From Aquimarina sp. BL5 (GTDB lineage: Bacteria; Bacteroidota; Bacteroidia; Flavobacteriales; Flavobacteriaceae): a stretch of DNA of 64,000 nt. The stretch spans positions 4,053,501 to 4,117,500 of the forward strand of contig NZ_CP031963.1 in NCBI RefSeq assembly GCF_003443675.1, given 5' to 3'. The notes below the pieces were generated by a model that was given only the letters and a program-made list of their open reading frames with translations, had not been told where the DNA came from and did no database searches. Shown here in pieces: positions 42,088 to 51,936 of this stretch; the first letter of the stretch is position 1, and every line of letters starts with the position of its first letter. The position numbers and the translations under genes are program-made.

Positions 42088-43761
42088 GTGGAGCTTACTT
42101 GGTTTAAAAAAGGAACGATCTATCAAATATATCCTCGGAGTTTTAACGATAGTAACGATGATGGTATAGGAGATTTAAGAGGGATCATCGAAAAACTGGA
42201 TTATATACATAGTTTGCATATCGATATCATATGGTTGAGTCCTATTTTTAGTTCACCAAATGATGATAATGGGTATGATATAAGTGACTATTGTTCTATT
42301 ATGTCAGAGTTTGGTACAATGGAAGATTTTGATGTGTTATTAAAAGAAACCCATAAAAGAGGGATGAGGCTTATTTTGGATCTGGTTGCGAATCATTGTT
42401 CCGATGAACATAAGTGGTTTGAAGAGGCTAGGAAATCTAAAGATAATCCATATAGAGATTATTTTCATTGGAAGAAACCTTCAATCGATGGTGGCCCTCC
42501 AAATAATTGGAAATCCTTTTTTGGTGGAAGTGCTTGGGAGTTAGACGAAGTTTCAGATGAATATTATTTGCATCTTTTTACTAAAAAACAGCCTGATCTA
42601 AATTGGGAAAACCCTAAAGTAAGGGAAGAGATATATGATGCAATGCGTTTTTGGTTAGATAAGGGAGTTGATGGGTTTAGGATGGATGTTATTCCTTTGA
42701 TATCAAAACCTGAAGGGTATCCTGATGCACCAGATATAGGTTTTAGAAAAATTATTGAAGATGTGTACGCTAATGGGCCTACTCTGCATAGGTATCTAAA
42801 TGAAATGAATGAAGAGGTTATTAGTAAATATGATGCATTTTCTTTGGCAGAAGGAGTTGGGATTAATGAAGATACTGTAGGGCTTTATGTAAACTATGAT
42901 AGAAAGGAATTAGATATGTTGTATCATTTCGATATTCTGGAATGTACAATAGTAAACGGGAAATTTGAAGAAGTTTCTCCGTTTGATTTGGTCCAAATGA
43001 AGCATATATTTAAAAAATGGCGGGATGCAATACACCAAACAGGTTGGATTGCTAACGCTATGGGAAACCACGATTTTGCGCGCATGGTATCTAGGTTTGG
43101 AGACGATAAGAAATATCATAAAGAGTCCGCTAAAATGTTAATGACCATGTTATCGACCCAAAACGGTACTTTGAATATATATCAGGGTGATGAGATTGGA
43201 ATGACTAATATATCCTTGCTTAATATTGATGAAGTAAGAGATATACAGTCTTTAAACTTTTATAAAGAAAATAAAATAACTCATAAGTACACAGAGGAAT
43301 TGGCTCTAGAAATGATTAATAAAGAAGGTCGCGATAACGCAAGAACTCCGGTACAATGGGATGGTGATGAAATAAATGGAGGTTTTTCTAAAGGGGAACC
43401 TTGGTTAAAAGCTAATCCTAATTATAAAGATATTAATGTAGCGTATCAGGAGAAAGATCCCAATTCTATATTGAATTTTTATAGAAATTTATTAAAAACA
43501 AGGAAAGAACACGATGTATTTGTACACGGAGATTTCGAAGAGATAGAATTTAATAACCCTAAGTTATATATATACAAAAAGAAGCTTGGTAAAGAGGAAA
43601 TTATGGTGATGCTTAACTTCAATAGTTCTGAAGAGTCATTTGATGCTGGAAGTAATATAAATGAAGTTGAGGTTTTGGTAAATAATTACGAAAATCTGGA
43701 TGTTGAAAATAATAATGTTCTCTTGAAACCATATCAAGGGGTGATACTGGATTTAAAATAA
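42088..43761 (+). CDS. GH13 alpha-glucosidase, oligo-1,6-glucosidase-like
   Basis: 557 residues from a GTG start with no signal peptide, so cytoplasmic. GH13 regions: DLVANHCSDEH, GFRMDVIPL with nucleophile Asp200, SLAEGVG with acid/base Glu255, and MGNHDFARMVSRFG with His328-Asp329. The residue after the nucleophile is Val, which in this subfamily marks alpha-1,6 specificity (Thr or Ala marks alpha-1,4), and QPDLNWENPKV is an oligo-1,6-glucosidase string. It probably degrades imported isomalto-type oligosaccharides or sucrose-like substrates. It lies among SusCD and GH3 genes, mixing alpha and beta specificities. Confidence 0.9.
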   Translation: MELTWFKKGTIYQIYPRSFNDSNDDGIGDLRGIIEKLDYIHSLHIDIIWLSPIFSSPNDDNGYDISDYCSIMSEFGTMEDFDVLLKETHKRGMRLILDLVANHCSDEHKWFEEARKSKDNPYRDYFHWKKPSIDGGPPNNWKSFFGGSAWELDEVSDEYYLHLFTKKQPDLNWENPKVREEIYDAMRFWLDKGVDGFRMDVIPLISKPEGYPDAPDIGFRKIIEDVYANGPTLHRYLNEMNEEVISKYDAFSLAEGVGINEDTVGLYVNYDRKELDMLYHFDILECTIVNGKFEEVSPFDLVQMKHIFKKWRDAIHQTGWIANAMGNHDFARMVSRFGDDKKYHKESAKMLMTMLSTQNGTLNIYQGDEIGMTNISLLNIDEVRDIQSLNFYKENKITHKYTEELALEMINKEGRDNARTPVQWDGDEINGGFSKGEPWLKANPNYKDINVAYQEKDPNSILNFYRNLLKTRKEHDVFVHGDFEEIEFNNPKLYIYKKKLGKEEIMVMLNFNSSEESFDAGSNINEVEVLVNNYENLDVENNNVLLKPYQGVILDLK

Positions 43762-43821
43762 AATTGAAGTATAACAAAGATGAATCAAGTAGAAAGTGAA
43801 ATTAGTTTTTGTTTGTTAGCG

Positions 43822-43848
43822 AAGGAGTTTTTCTGATAGGAACTCCTT
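43822..43848 (+). terminator. Stem-loop after the GH13 gene
   Basis: AAGGAGTT (43822-43829) and AACTCCTT (43841-43848) form a perfect 8-bp stem. No U-tract follows, so termination may be weak and read-through into the susC leader is possible. Confidence 0.5.
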
Positions 43849-43856
43849 TATAAGAG

Positions 43857-43970
43857 GTAACATAGGGGCATCTTAAAATTGTAACTTTTGTTTTCAAATA
43901 TTTATTTGTAGTTACTAACGTGTCGATTGTTCTAGTAAGACGAAGACGCCCCTGTTACTTGTTTTTTTTA
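43857..43970 (+). promoter_or_regulatory. Structured susC leader: long stem-loop followed by a U-tract
   Basis: The arm 43857-43874 (GTAACATAGGGGCATCTT) pairs with 43943-43958 (AAGACGCCCCTGTTAC): 6 bp, a 2-base bulge, 5 bp, one mismatch and 4 bp. The loop is about 68 bases. Directly after it come TTG and a run of T, as in an intrinsic terminator. It lies about 90 bases before the susC ATG and could be an attenuator or a protein-binding leader element. Confidence 0.45.
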
Positions 43971-44047
43971 AGAAAAAATGAATTTTTTAACGGTAAAAAT
44001 ATTAATAATTAACAACTAAATATTTAAATTTAATCAAACTCTAAATT

Positions 44048-47020
44048 ATGAAAAGTATGATACTCAAAAAACTCATGTTTCTTTTGGTATTTATCTCGGG
44101 GAATATGATGTTTGCACAAATCACAGTTACGGGGGTGACTTCTGATGCAAACGGTCCAATACCTGGGGTTAATGTCATTGTTAAAGGATCTGCAAATGGG
44201 GCGGTTTCAGATTTCGACGGTAACTATACTATTAACAATGTTCCAGAAGATGCTGTATTAATTTTTAGCTACATCGGATTCGAAACTCAGGAAGCAGCAG
44301 TTAATGGACAAACTGTTATTAATGTCATCTTAAAAGAAGATGCTGCGCGATTAGATGAAGTGATAGTGGTAGGATATGGATCAATTAGGTCCAAGGATGC
44401 TACAGGAGCGGTAGCTACCGTAAAATTTGAAGATTTTAATCAAGGTATTATTAATTCTCCAGAACAGTTAATTCAAGGTAAGACAGCTGGGGTTCAGATC
44501 ACACAAACCAGTGGTGAACCTGGAGCTGGGGTTAATTTAAGAATACGAGGAACTTCATCAGTAAGAGCGAATAATAATCCACTTTATGTGGTAGACGGTT
44601 TTCCTTTGAACGGAGCAGATACATCTGCAGGAGCTTCTGGTTCTGATATTGGAGCTTCAGCTGCTACAAATCCATTAAGTTTTCTAAATCCAAATGATAT
44701 AGCAAGTATAGATATACTTAAAGATGCGTCGGCAACTGCAATATACGGTTCGCGTGGAGCAAATGGAGTCGTTTTAATAACTACTAAAAGAGCAAAACAA
44801 GGAGTTCAATTATTAGAATTTAATACATCTGTATCTTCTAGTTCTGTAAGTAATACGTTGGACATATTGGATAGAGATCAGTTTTTAGATGCTCAATCAC
44901 AATTAGGAGCCGATTTATCTGTATTGGATTTAGGAGGAAATACAGATTGGCAAGATTTTATATTTAGAAATGGTTTTAGTTCAGAATACCATGCAGCTTT
45001 TGGAGGTGGTGGAGAGAATGGAGGATATCGTTTTTCTGTGGGATACATCAACCAAGAAGGTATTGTGGAAAAAACTGGTCTAGAACGTTTGACAGCTAGA
45101 TTTAATGGGAAATACAATTTTTTCGATGATAAATTGAAAATGAATGTTCAGTTAAATGTTTCTAATGTAGATATTGATAAAGCACCAATTACAGATGATG
45201 CAAATGCAAGAGGTGATTTAATTTCTGCAGCGTACTATTCAAATCCTACATTGTCACCTTTTGATGAGAATGGGGTTCCTACATCAACAGGGTCTGTAGA
45301 ACAATTGAATCCAGCGGCTATTTTAGGGTTTTCTAGAATTAATACAAAAACCTTAAGAACTCTTAGTAATTTTTCTCTAGAATACTTCTTTATTCCAGAG
45401 CTTTCTTTTAAAACAGCGATAGGGGTAGATAGATCAATCTCTAAAACAGGTTCGGCGTTTTCATCTGAATTCGAACTAACTAATACACAGGGTATTGGTA
45501 GAGCAAGAGTTGATGATCTAAGTTTGACTTCTGTGCTTTGGGAAAACTATTTTACGTATCAAAAGGATTTTGAAAATAGTAGTCTTAATGCATTATTAGG
45601 ATACTCTTATCAGCAATTTAGCACCAATGTAGAAGCATTATTTGCAGCGAATTTTAGAGAAACAGATCCAGGTTTAATGCTTAATAATATTGGATCTGCG
45701 GAGGTTTTTGGCGCAAATTCCGGTAATTTCACGGACGAATTGCAATCTTTCTATGGAAGAATAAATTATTCTTTATATGATAAGTATTTATTTACGGGAA
45801 CATTAAGAGCGGACGGTTCTACTCGATTTGGACCTAATGAAAAATATGGTTATTTCCCATCCTTTGCATTTGCTTGGAGATTATCCGAAGAAGATTTTAT
45901 TCCAGACGCTTTTTCTGATCTAAAATTAAGACTAGGATATGGTATTACTGGTAACCAAGAGATCCCTTCTAATCTTTATGTAGAAAGAGTTCGTTTTGAT
46001 GAAGGAAGTATCGATAATGATGGTAATTTTATACCAGGAGGTCAGTCTACTGTGGCGTTTAGAAATCCTGATTTAAAGTGGGAAGAGTCTACTCAACTTA
46101 ACTTCGGTTTGGATTTTGGATTTTTTGGAAATAGATTGTCTGGGTCTTTAGACGTATTTAGAAAAGAGACCACAGATTTATTAACACAAATTACTAGCGC
46201 ACAACCAGCAGTAAATCCTTTTGTTTGGAAAAATATTGATGCTACTATTATAAATCAAGGTGTAGAATTATCTCTTAACTATAGAGTGATAAGTAGTGAA
46301 AATTTTAACTGGGATACTAGTTTCAATGTAGCATTTCTTGAGAATGAAGTAACTGATTTCAATGAAGCTCCTATTAATACAGGGCAAATAGATGGTCCAG
46401 GTCTAACTGGAGCGTTTGCGCAACAGATAGCCGATGGACAACCTCTATATGCATTTTTCCTGAGAGAATTTATTGGATTTGATGAAAATGGAATTGCAGA
46501 ATATGAAGGAGGAGATGTTCAAAAATTCACAGGAGATAGTCCACTTCCTAAGTATAACTTAGGTTTTTCGAGTAATATGACTTATAAAAACTTTGATTTA
46601 AACTTATTCTTTACAGGACAATTTGGACACAAGATTTATAACAATACTGAGAATGCTTTGTTTTCTGTAGCAAATCTTTCACAAGGTAGAAATGGTACTA
46701 CTGATACAGCAGCTCTTATTGGTACAGAAGACCCTTTTAATGCTGCAGACGTTTCAACTAGATATCTGGAAAGTGGTGATTTTCTGAGACTACAAACAGC
46801 AACATTAGGTTATACGTTAAATCTAGACAGATATAAATGGATTAATAAAGCAAGACTATTTGTCAATGCACAGAATTTATTTGTAATCACTAGTTATAGC
46901 GGACAGGATCCGGAAGTGTCTATTAATAAGCAGATTAACGGAGTTCCATCAATAGGAATTGATTATACAGCATTTCCAAAAGCGAGAACGTTTACATTAG
47001 GATTAAACGTGACTTTTTAA
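44048..47020 (+). CDS. SusC/RagA-family TonB-dependent outer-membrane transporter
   Basis: 990 residues. A signal peptide (cut near MFAQ) is followed by a CarboxypepD_reg-like domain (about 25-105, GVTSDANGPIPGVNVIVKG), a TonB-box-like DEVIVVGYG, a plug domain (NLRIRGTSSVRANNNPLYVVDG, ILKDASATAIYGSRGANGVV), and a large barrel ending in Phe (FTLGLNVTF). It imports oligosaccharides with its SusD partner, encoded 22 bases downstream. No anti-sigma/ECF pair is nearby; control is more likely through the LacI or sensor regulators upstream. Confidence 0.95.
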   Translation: MKSMILKKLMFLLVFISGNMMFAQITVTGVTSDANGPIPGVNVIVKGSANGAVSDFDGNYTINNVPEDAVLIFSYIGFETQEAAVNGQTVINVILKEDAARLDEVIVVGYGSIRSKDATGAVATVKFEDFNQGIINSPEQLIQGKTAGVQITQTSGEPGAGVNLRIRGTSSVRANNNPLYVVDGFPLNGADTSAGASGSDIGASAATNPLSFLNPNDIASIDILKDASATAIYGSRGANGVVLITTKRAKQGVQLLEFNTSVSSSSVSNTLDILDRDQFLDAQSQLGADLSVLDLGGNTDWQDFIFRNGFSSEYHAAFGGGGENGGYRFSVGYINQEGIVEKTGLERLTARFNGKYNFFDDKLKMNVQLNVSNVDIDKAPITDDANARGDLISAAYYSNPTLSPFDENGVPTSTGSVEQLNPAAILGFSRINTKTLRTLSNFSLEYFFIPELSFKTAIGVDRSISKTGSAFSSEFELTNTQGIGRARVDDLSLTSVLWENYFTYQKDFENSSLNALLGYSYQQFSTNVEALFAANFRETDPGLMLNNIGSAEVFGANSGNFTDELQSFYGRINYSLYDKYLFTGTLRADGSTRFGPNEKYGYFPSFAFAWRLSEEDFIPDAFSDLKLRLGYGITGNQEIPSNLYVERVRFDEGSIDNDGNFIPGGQSTVAFRNPDLKWEESTQLNFGLDFGFFGNRLSGSLDVFRKETTDLLTQITSAQPAVNPFVWKNIDATIINQGVELSLNYRVISSENFNWDTSFNVAFLENEVTDFNEAPINTGQIDGPGLTGAFAQQIADGQPLYAFFLREFIGFDENGIAEYEGGDVQKFTGDSPLPKYNLGFSSNMTYKNFDLNLFFTGQFGHKIYNNTENALFSVANLSQGRNGTTDTAALIGTEDPFNAADVSTRYLESGDFLRLQTATLGYTLNLDRYKWINKARLFVNAQNLFVITSYSGQDPEVSINKQINGVPSIGIDYTAFPKARTFTLGLNVTF

Positions 47021-47042
47021 TATATTTAGAATAAAAACGATC

Positions 47043-48527
47043 ATGAAAAATTTAAAAACAAAAAATGTTGTAAGACTCATTCTGAGTATTGCAATTTTAT
47101 CGATAGGTTCTTGTACCGATTTAGAACCTGTTTTTGACGATTCTGTAGCTGTAGAAGATGCTTCTGGAGCTTTTGCAGGTGTTGATCCAGCTAATTTCTT
47201 GGAATCAGCATATAATGATATTGAAGGTATGGGAGATCAAGCAAATACCTATGCTTTATTAGAAGTGTCCTCTGATGAATTAGTAGTGCCAACCCGTGGA
47301 GCCGATTGGGGGGATAATGGTATCTGGAGAACGATGCATCAGCATAATTGGGATGCCAATCACCCACATATTCTAGCGGCATGGAATAATCGTAATGCAG
47401 CTGTTTTCAGATGTAATCAGATTATAGCAACAGAATCAAATGCAACAGCAGGACAAGTAGCACAAGCAAAAGCATTACGTGCATTGAACATGTTCTACGT
47501 AATGGATTTCTTTGGACAAGTACCTTTTAGAGAAGTAAATGATGGTGTAAATGTAGATCCAGTAGTATTTACACGAGCCGAAGCATTTGAGTTTATAGTA
47601 AAAGATTTAACTGAAGCATTGCCTGATTTAGAAGATGCGAATTTATCCGACATTTATACAGTGAATAAAGCTTTTGCTCATTTCCTGTTAGCTAAATTGT
47701 ATATAAATAAAGAAGTGTATACGGGTAGTGCCGACGCGACTGATTATACAAAAGTTATTGAAAATAGTGATGCAGTTACTGCTCAAGGATATACTTTAGA
47801 TTCAGATTATTTTGGTATATTTTTACCAGATAATAGTGCAAATCAAGAAATTATATTAGCATTAGATACATGGACAGGTAATAGAGTATGGAATATACTT
47901 CAATCTTCTCAAGGAGGTTGGAACGGATTTGCTACTTTAGGTGAGGTTTATGATTCATTTGAAAGTAGTGATATTCGTCTTGGAGAGACAGGTACTGCTG
48001 GAGTAGGAAGAGGAATGTTAATTGGTCAACAGTTTGCTCCTGATGGGACAAAATTAACAGATAGAAGTGGAATTGATTTAGTGTTTACAAAAGACTTTCC
48101 TAATGGAATTAGTGGTAACAATGAAAGAACGGGTGTAAGACCAATGAAATATTCGAATACTACGGATGGATCGCCATCACCAGGAAATGGAACCGTGGTA
48201 GCAAGATATGCTGATGTTGTTCTTATGAAAGCAGAAGCAATTATGAGAGGAGGTACCTCAGGAGAGACTGCAGAGAGTATTCTGGATGGTTTGAGAACGT
48301 TACGTGGTGCAACTGCTTCCGGAAGTTATACTATGGAAGAATTATTAGATGAGAGACGAAGAGAATTATGGATTGAAGGTTGGAGACGAAATGATCAAAT
48401 TCGTTTCGGTACTTTTAATAGTACGTGGGACATGAAAGACAATACAGAAGAGTTTAGAGTATTGTTTCCAATACCAGCATCTGCTGTAGCAACAAATCCT
48501 AATTTATCTCAAAATACTGGTTATTAG
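47043..48527 (+). CDS. SusD/RagB-family surface glycan-binding lipoprotein
   Basis: 494 residues with lipoprotein signal (LSIGSCTDLEP, Cys about residue 24). SusD marks are YNDIEGMGDQANTYALLEVSSDE, ALRALNMFYVMDFFGQVPF, a TPR-like helical core with FAHFLLAKLYINKEVYTG, and the C-terminal LLDERRRELWIEGWRRNDQIRFG. It forms the lid on SusC and gives substrate affinity. A perfect 13-bp hairpin follows and separates it from three large FG-GAP lipoprotein genes. Confidence 0.95.
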   Translation: MKNLKTKNVVRLILSIAILSIGSCTDLEPVFDDSVAVEDASGAFAGVDPANFLESAYNDIEGMGDQANTYALLEVSSDELVVPTRGADWGDNGIWRTMHQHNWDANHPHILAAWNNRNAAVFRCNQIIATESNATAGQVAQAKALRALNMFYVMDFFGQVPFREVNDGVNVDPVVFTRAEAFEFIVKDLTEALPDLEDANLSDIYTVNKAFAHFLLAKLYINKEVYTGSADATDYTKVIENSDAVTAQGYTLDSDYFGIFLPDNSANQEIILALDTWTGNRVWNILQSSQGGWNGFATLGEVYDSFESSDIRLGETGTAGVGRGMLIGQQFAPDGTKLTDRSGIDLVFTKDFPNGISGNNERTGVRPMKYSNTTDGSPSPGNGTVVARYADVVLMKAEAIMRGGTSGETAESILDGLRTLRGATASGSYTMEELLDERRRELWIEGWRRNDQIRFGTFNSTWDMKDNTEEFRVLFPIPASAVATNPNLSQNTGY

Positions 48528-48557
48528 GCAAGTTCATAAAATTTGTTAAAATAGAAC

Positions 48558-48583
48558 AGAGCCCTTCAATATTGAAGGGCTCT
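48558..48583 (+). terminator. Perfect 13-bp hairpin between susD and the FG-GAP genes
   Basis: Arms AGAGCCCTTCAAT (48558-48570) and ATTGAAGGGCTCT (48571-48583) form an uninterrupted palindrome. No U-tract follows, so it is more likely an mRNA processing or stability element, or a partial terminator that lowers expression of the downstream genes. Confidence 0.6.
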
Positions 48584-48615
48584 ACTAATTATTATCTTGT
48601 ACAAAAAAATCAAAA

Positions 48616-51600
48616 TTGATTACTTTTCTTAAGAATATTAGCGTTTGCATATTTCTATTTATACTTCTTACATCTTGTCAAAATGATGAGAGAACTTATT
48701 TTTTTGAATTATTATCAAACAAAGAAACTGGGATCAATTTTCAAAATGAATTAAAAGATACTCCAGAACTTAATATACTTACATATCTATATTACTATAA
48801 TGGAGGAGGTATAGGTGTAGGAGATTTTAATAATGATGGTTGGGAGGATTTGTATTTTATTTCTAATCAAAATGAAAATGAGTTGTATCTCAATCAAAAG
48901 AATTTTCAATTCAAAGAAGTTACCTCTGACCTTCTTAAAGATAAAGAAGGATGGTCTACAGGTGTTACTATAATCGATATTAATCAGGATGGACTACAAG
49001 ATATATATCTGTGCAAAGTTGGGAATTATAAAGGATTAAAAGGAAAGAATAAGCTGTTTGTAAACCAAGGATTAGATAATGAAGGTATTCCTATCTTTAA
49101 AGAAGAAGCATCTTTATATAACCTTGATATATCTAGTTTTTCTACGCAAGCTAGTTTTTTTGATTATGACCGTGATGGTGATTTGGATATGTACCTCTTG
49201 AATCATTCGGTGCATCCTAATCGAACGTACGGAAGAGGCACTAAAAGAAAACAAACAGATTCTCTATCTGGAGATCGATTATATCGAAATGATAACAATA
49301 AATATATAGATGTAACTAAAGAAACGGGTATTTTTCAAGGAGCTATAGGATATGGTTTAGGGATTGCTACAAGTGACATTAATAATGACGGATATCCTGA
49401 CATTTATGTTGGGAATGATTTTTTTGAAAATGACTATTTATATATCAATCAAAATGATGGTACTTTTAAAGAAGTTATTACTTTAGGTTTAAATACAATA
49501 CAGCATACATCTCATTTCTCTATGGGTGTTGATATAGCGGATATCAATAACGATGGATGGTCTGATGTTTTATCACTAGATATGTTGCCAGAAGACTTAA
49601 CAACTTATAAATCATCCGGAACGGAATATGGATTCACAATATATAATCAATATCTTAAAAATGGATACCAACCGCAGTATATGCAAAATGCGATGCAGTT
49701 AAACAGAGGAAATAATAATTTTAGTGAGATTGCATTTTTTTCAGGAATTGCCGCAACAGAATGGAGCTGGGCGCCCTTGATGGGAGATTATGATAACGAC
49801 GGTTATAAAGACATTTTTATTTCTAATGGAATAAAAGGAGCAACTAATGATATGGATTTTATAAGCTTTATTGCTAATGATAATATTCAGAAACGTGTCA
49901 GTGAAGGAATGACTAAAGAAGATTTAGCATTGGTTGACGAGCTGCCTGATAAGAAAACCGCGAATTACTTCTATCGTAATAATGGAGATTTGACTTTTGA
50001 GGATGTTTCTAATGTATGGTCACAGAATTTGGGATCGTATAGTAATGGTGCTGTATATACAGATTTAGATAATGATGGAGATTTAGATATTGTAACTAAC
50101 AACATTAATGAAAATGCTTTTGTGTATCAAAATCATTCAGATACTTTGGAACATAATAATTATATAAAACTAAAATTAAAAGGAACAGCACAAAATCCAC
50201 ATGCCATAGGAGCTAAAGCAACTATTTACACTGATATAGGTTTCCAAGTTTCAGAAGCATATACAACCAGAGGGTATTTGTCATCGGTTTCGCCCATATT
50301 ACATTTTGGATTAGGAGATAGTGCTAGTATAGATTCTATTGGTATTAGATGGCCTGACGGAGATAGGTCTGTGTATAAAAACATTGCAATAAACACTACA
50401 ACTACCTTAAGTAAAGGTGATGTTTATGCCAGTCTCTTTAACATTAGTGAACCTTCATACACTTTTGAAAATGATTCCATACACATAAAATTTAAACATC
50501 AGGATTATGAAACTAAGGATTTTAGTGCAGAACCCTTAGCGCCTTATGCGATTTCTAATGAAGGGCCTCATATATCTACAAAGGATATAAATAAAGATGG
50601 ATTAGAAGATGTTTTTGTTCCTGGAGGAAGATTTAGAGCAGGAACACTGTACTTACAAGAAATATCAGGAAAATTCAATAAAATTGAACAACCTGATCTA
50701 GAGTTATATAAGAAATATGAAGATGTAGATCAATGTTTTTTTGATGTAGACGCCGATGGTGATTTAGATCTGATTACAATTTATGGAGGTAATGAAAAAC
50801 ATTCTGAATATGATACAAGTCCAAAACTTTTCATTAATGAAAATGGTGTGTTCAAAGTTAACCTTGATGCTTTCCCTGATCTTAAAATCAATGCTTCAGT
50901 AATTATTACATCAGATTTCGATCAGGATGGTGATCTGGATGTTTTTATTGGAAGTAATAGTGAGGCAGGATCTTATGGGAAATCTCCAAAAAATTATCTT
51001 TTCCAGAATAATGGCAAAGGTATTTTTAAAGAAGTAACCAAAACCAGTGCTCCGGATTTATATAGTATCGGACAAGTCTTTGATGCAGAGTTTATTGATA
51101 TCAATAATGACAAATATCCAGATTTAATACTGGCAGGACATTATATGCCAATTACAATTCTAATGAACAACGGTAAAGGAAACTATAAAAAAGAAATAGT
51201 GCCTTCATTAGAAAAAACAAACGGTTGGTGGAATTGTATTGCTGTTGGTGATATGGATCAGGACGGAGATATAGATATTGTTGCAGGTAATTGGGGGCTT
51301 AATAGTCGTCTTAAAGCTTCAGAAGAGGAGCCAATTCAGTTATGCCTTAATGATTTTGATGATAATGGTAAAGTAGATCCAATTGTTACCTATTTTTATC
51401 AAGGAAGAGAAACACCAATTGCCACCAAGGATGAATTAACTAAACAAATACCACAACTTAATAAGAAGTTCTTGTCATACAAAGCCTTTTCTGAAGCCAA
51501 TTTCAAAGATTACTTTTCAAAGGGGAAAATTGATCAGGCAGAGAAAAAACAAGTATTTACGCTTAAGACGATATATTTTGAAAACAAAGGCAATCTAGAT

Positions 51601-51936
51601 TTTACGCAGCGCGATTTGCCTTGGGAAGCACAGGTATCTTCTGTTCAGGATATATTGGTTCACGATATAAATGATGATCAATATCCTGATATAATTCTCG
51701 GGGGTAATACCTATGAGATCAGCACACAATTAAGTAGATTAGATGCATCATACGGAGTTGTACTCTTAAATGATAAAGAAGGAAGCTTTGTAAGTTGTGA
51801 AAACACGAGTTTGAAGGTTAATGGAGCTGTTAGATCCATTAAGACAATCAAGATTAAAGAAGAGGAATATTTTCTATTTGGTATTAATAATGACAGTATC
51901 CAAGTTGTAAAAAAAATAAAAAAGAAACATGAATAA
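48616..51936 (+). CDS. FG-GAP/VCBS and ASPIC-UnbV (CRTAC1-like) lipoprotein, copy 1
   Basis: 1,106 residues from a TTG start; no closer start keeps the lipoprotein signal (LFILLTSCQND, Cys about 21). Two beta-propeller-like sets of FG-GAP/VCBS units flank an ASPIC/UnbV domain. Units carry Ca-binding D-x-[ND]-x-D-G loops (GDFNNDGWEDLYF, DINQDGLQDIYL, DYDRDGDLDMYLL). The ASPIC part (about 515-600) has IKLKLKGTAQNPHAIGAKATIYT and TTRGYLSSVSPILHFGLG. Such proteins are surface or periplasmic and often occur beside SusCD, but their biochemical role is unproven. It overlaps copy 2 by eight bases. Confidence 0.88.
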   Translation: MITFLKNISVCIFLFILLTSCQNDERTYFFELLSNKETGINFQNELKDTPELNILTYLYYYNGGGIGVGDFNNDGWEDLYFISNQNENELYLNQKNFQFKEVTSDLLKDKEGWSTGVTIIDINQDGLQDIYLCKVGNYKGLKGKNKLFVNQGLDNEGIPIFKEEASLYNLDISSFSTQASFFDYDRDGDLDMYLLNHSVHPNRTYGRGTKRKQTDSLSGDRLYRNDNNKYIDVTKETGIFQGAIGYGLGIATSDINNDGYPDIYVGNDFFENDYLYINQNDGTFKEVITLGLNTIQHTSHFSMGVDIADINNDGWSDVLSLDMLPEDLTTYKSSGTEYGFTIYNQYLKNGYQPQYMQNAMQLNRGNNNFSEIAFFSGIAATEWSWAPLMGDYDNDGYKDIFISNGIKGATNDMDFISFIANDNIQKRVSEGMTKEDLALVDELPDKKTANYFYRNNGDLTFEDVSNVWSQNLGSYSNGAVYTDLDNDGDLDIVTNNINENAFVYQNHSDTLEHNNYIKLKLKGTAQNPHAIGAKATIYTDIGFQVSEAYTTRGYLSSVSPILHFGLGDSASIDSIGIRWPDGDRSVYKNIAINTTTTLSKGDVYASLFNISEPSYTFENDSIHIKFKHQDYETKDFSAEPLAPYAISNEGPHISTKDINKDGLEDVFVPGGRFRAGTLYLQEISGKFNKIEQPDLELYKKYEDVDQCFFDVDADGDLDLITIYGGNEKHSEYDTSPKLFINENGVFKVNLDAFPDLKINASVIITSDFDQDGDLDVFIGSNSEAGSYGKSPKNYLFQNNGKGIFKEVTKTSAPDLYSIGQVFDAEFIDINNDKYPDLILAGHYMPITILMNNGKGNYKKEIVPSLEKTNGWWNCIAVGDMDQDGDIDIVAGNWGLNSRLKASEEEPIQLCLNDFDDNGKVDPIVTYFYQGRETPIATKDELTKQIPQLNKKFLSYKAFSEANFKDYFSKGKIDQAEKKQVFTLKTIYFENKGNLDFTQRDLPWEAQVSSVQDILVHDINDDQYPDIILGGNTYEISTQLSRLDASYGVVLLNDKEGSFVSCENTSLKVNGAVRSIKTIKIKEEEYFLFGINNDSIQVVKKIKKKHE

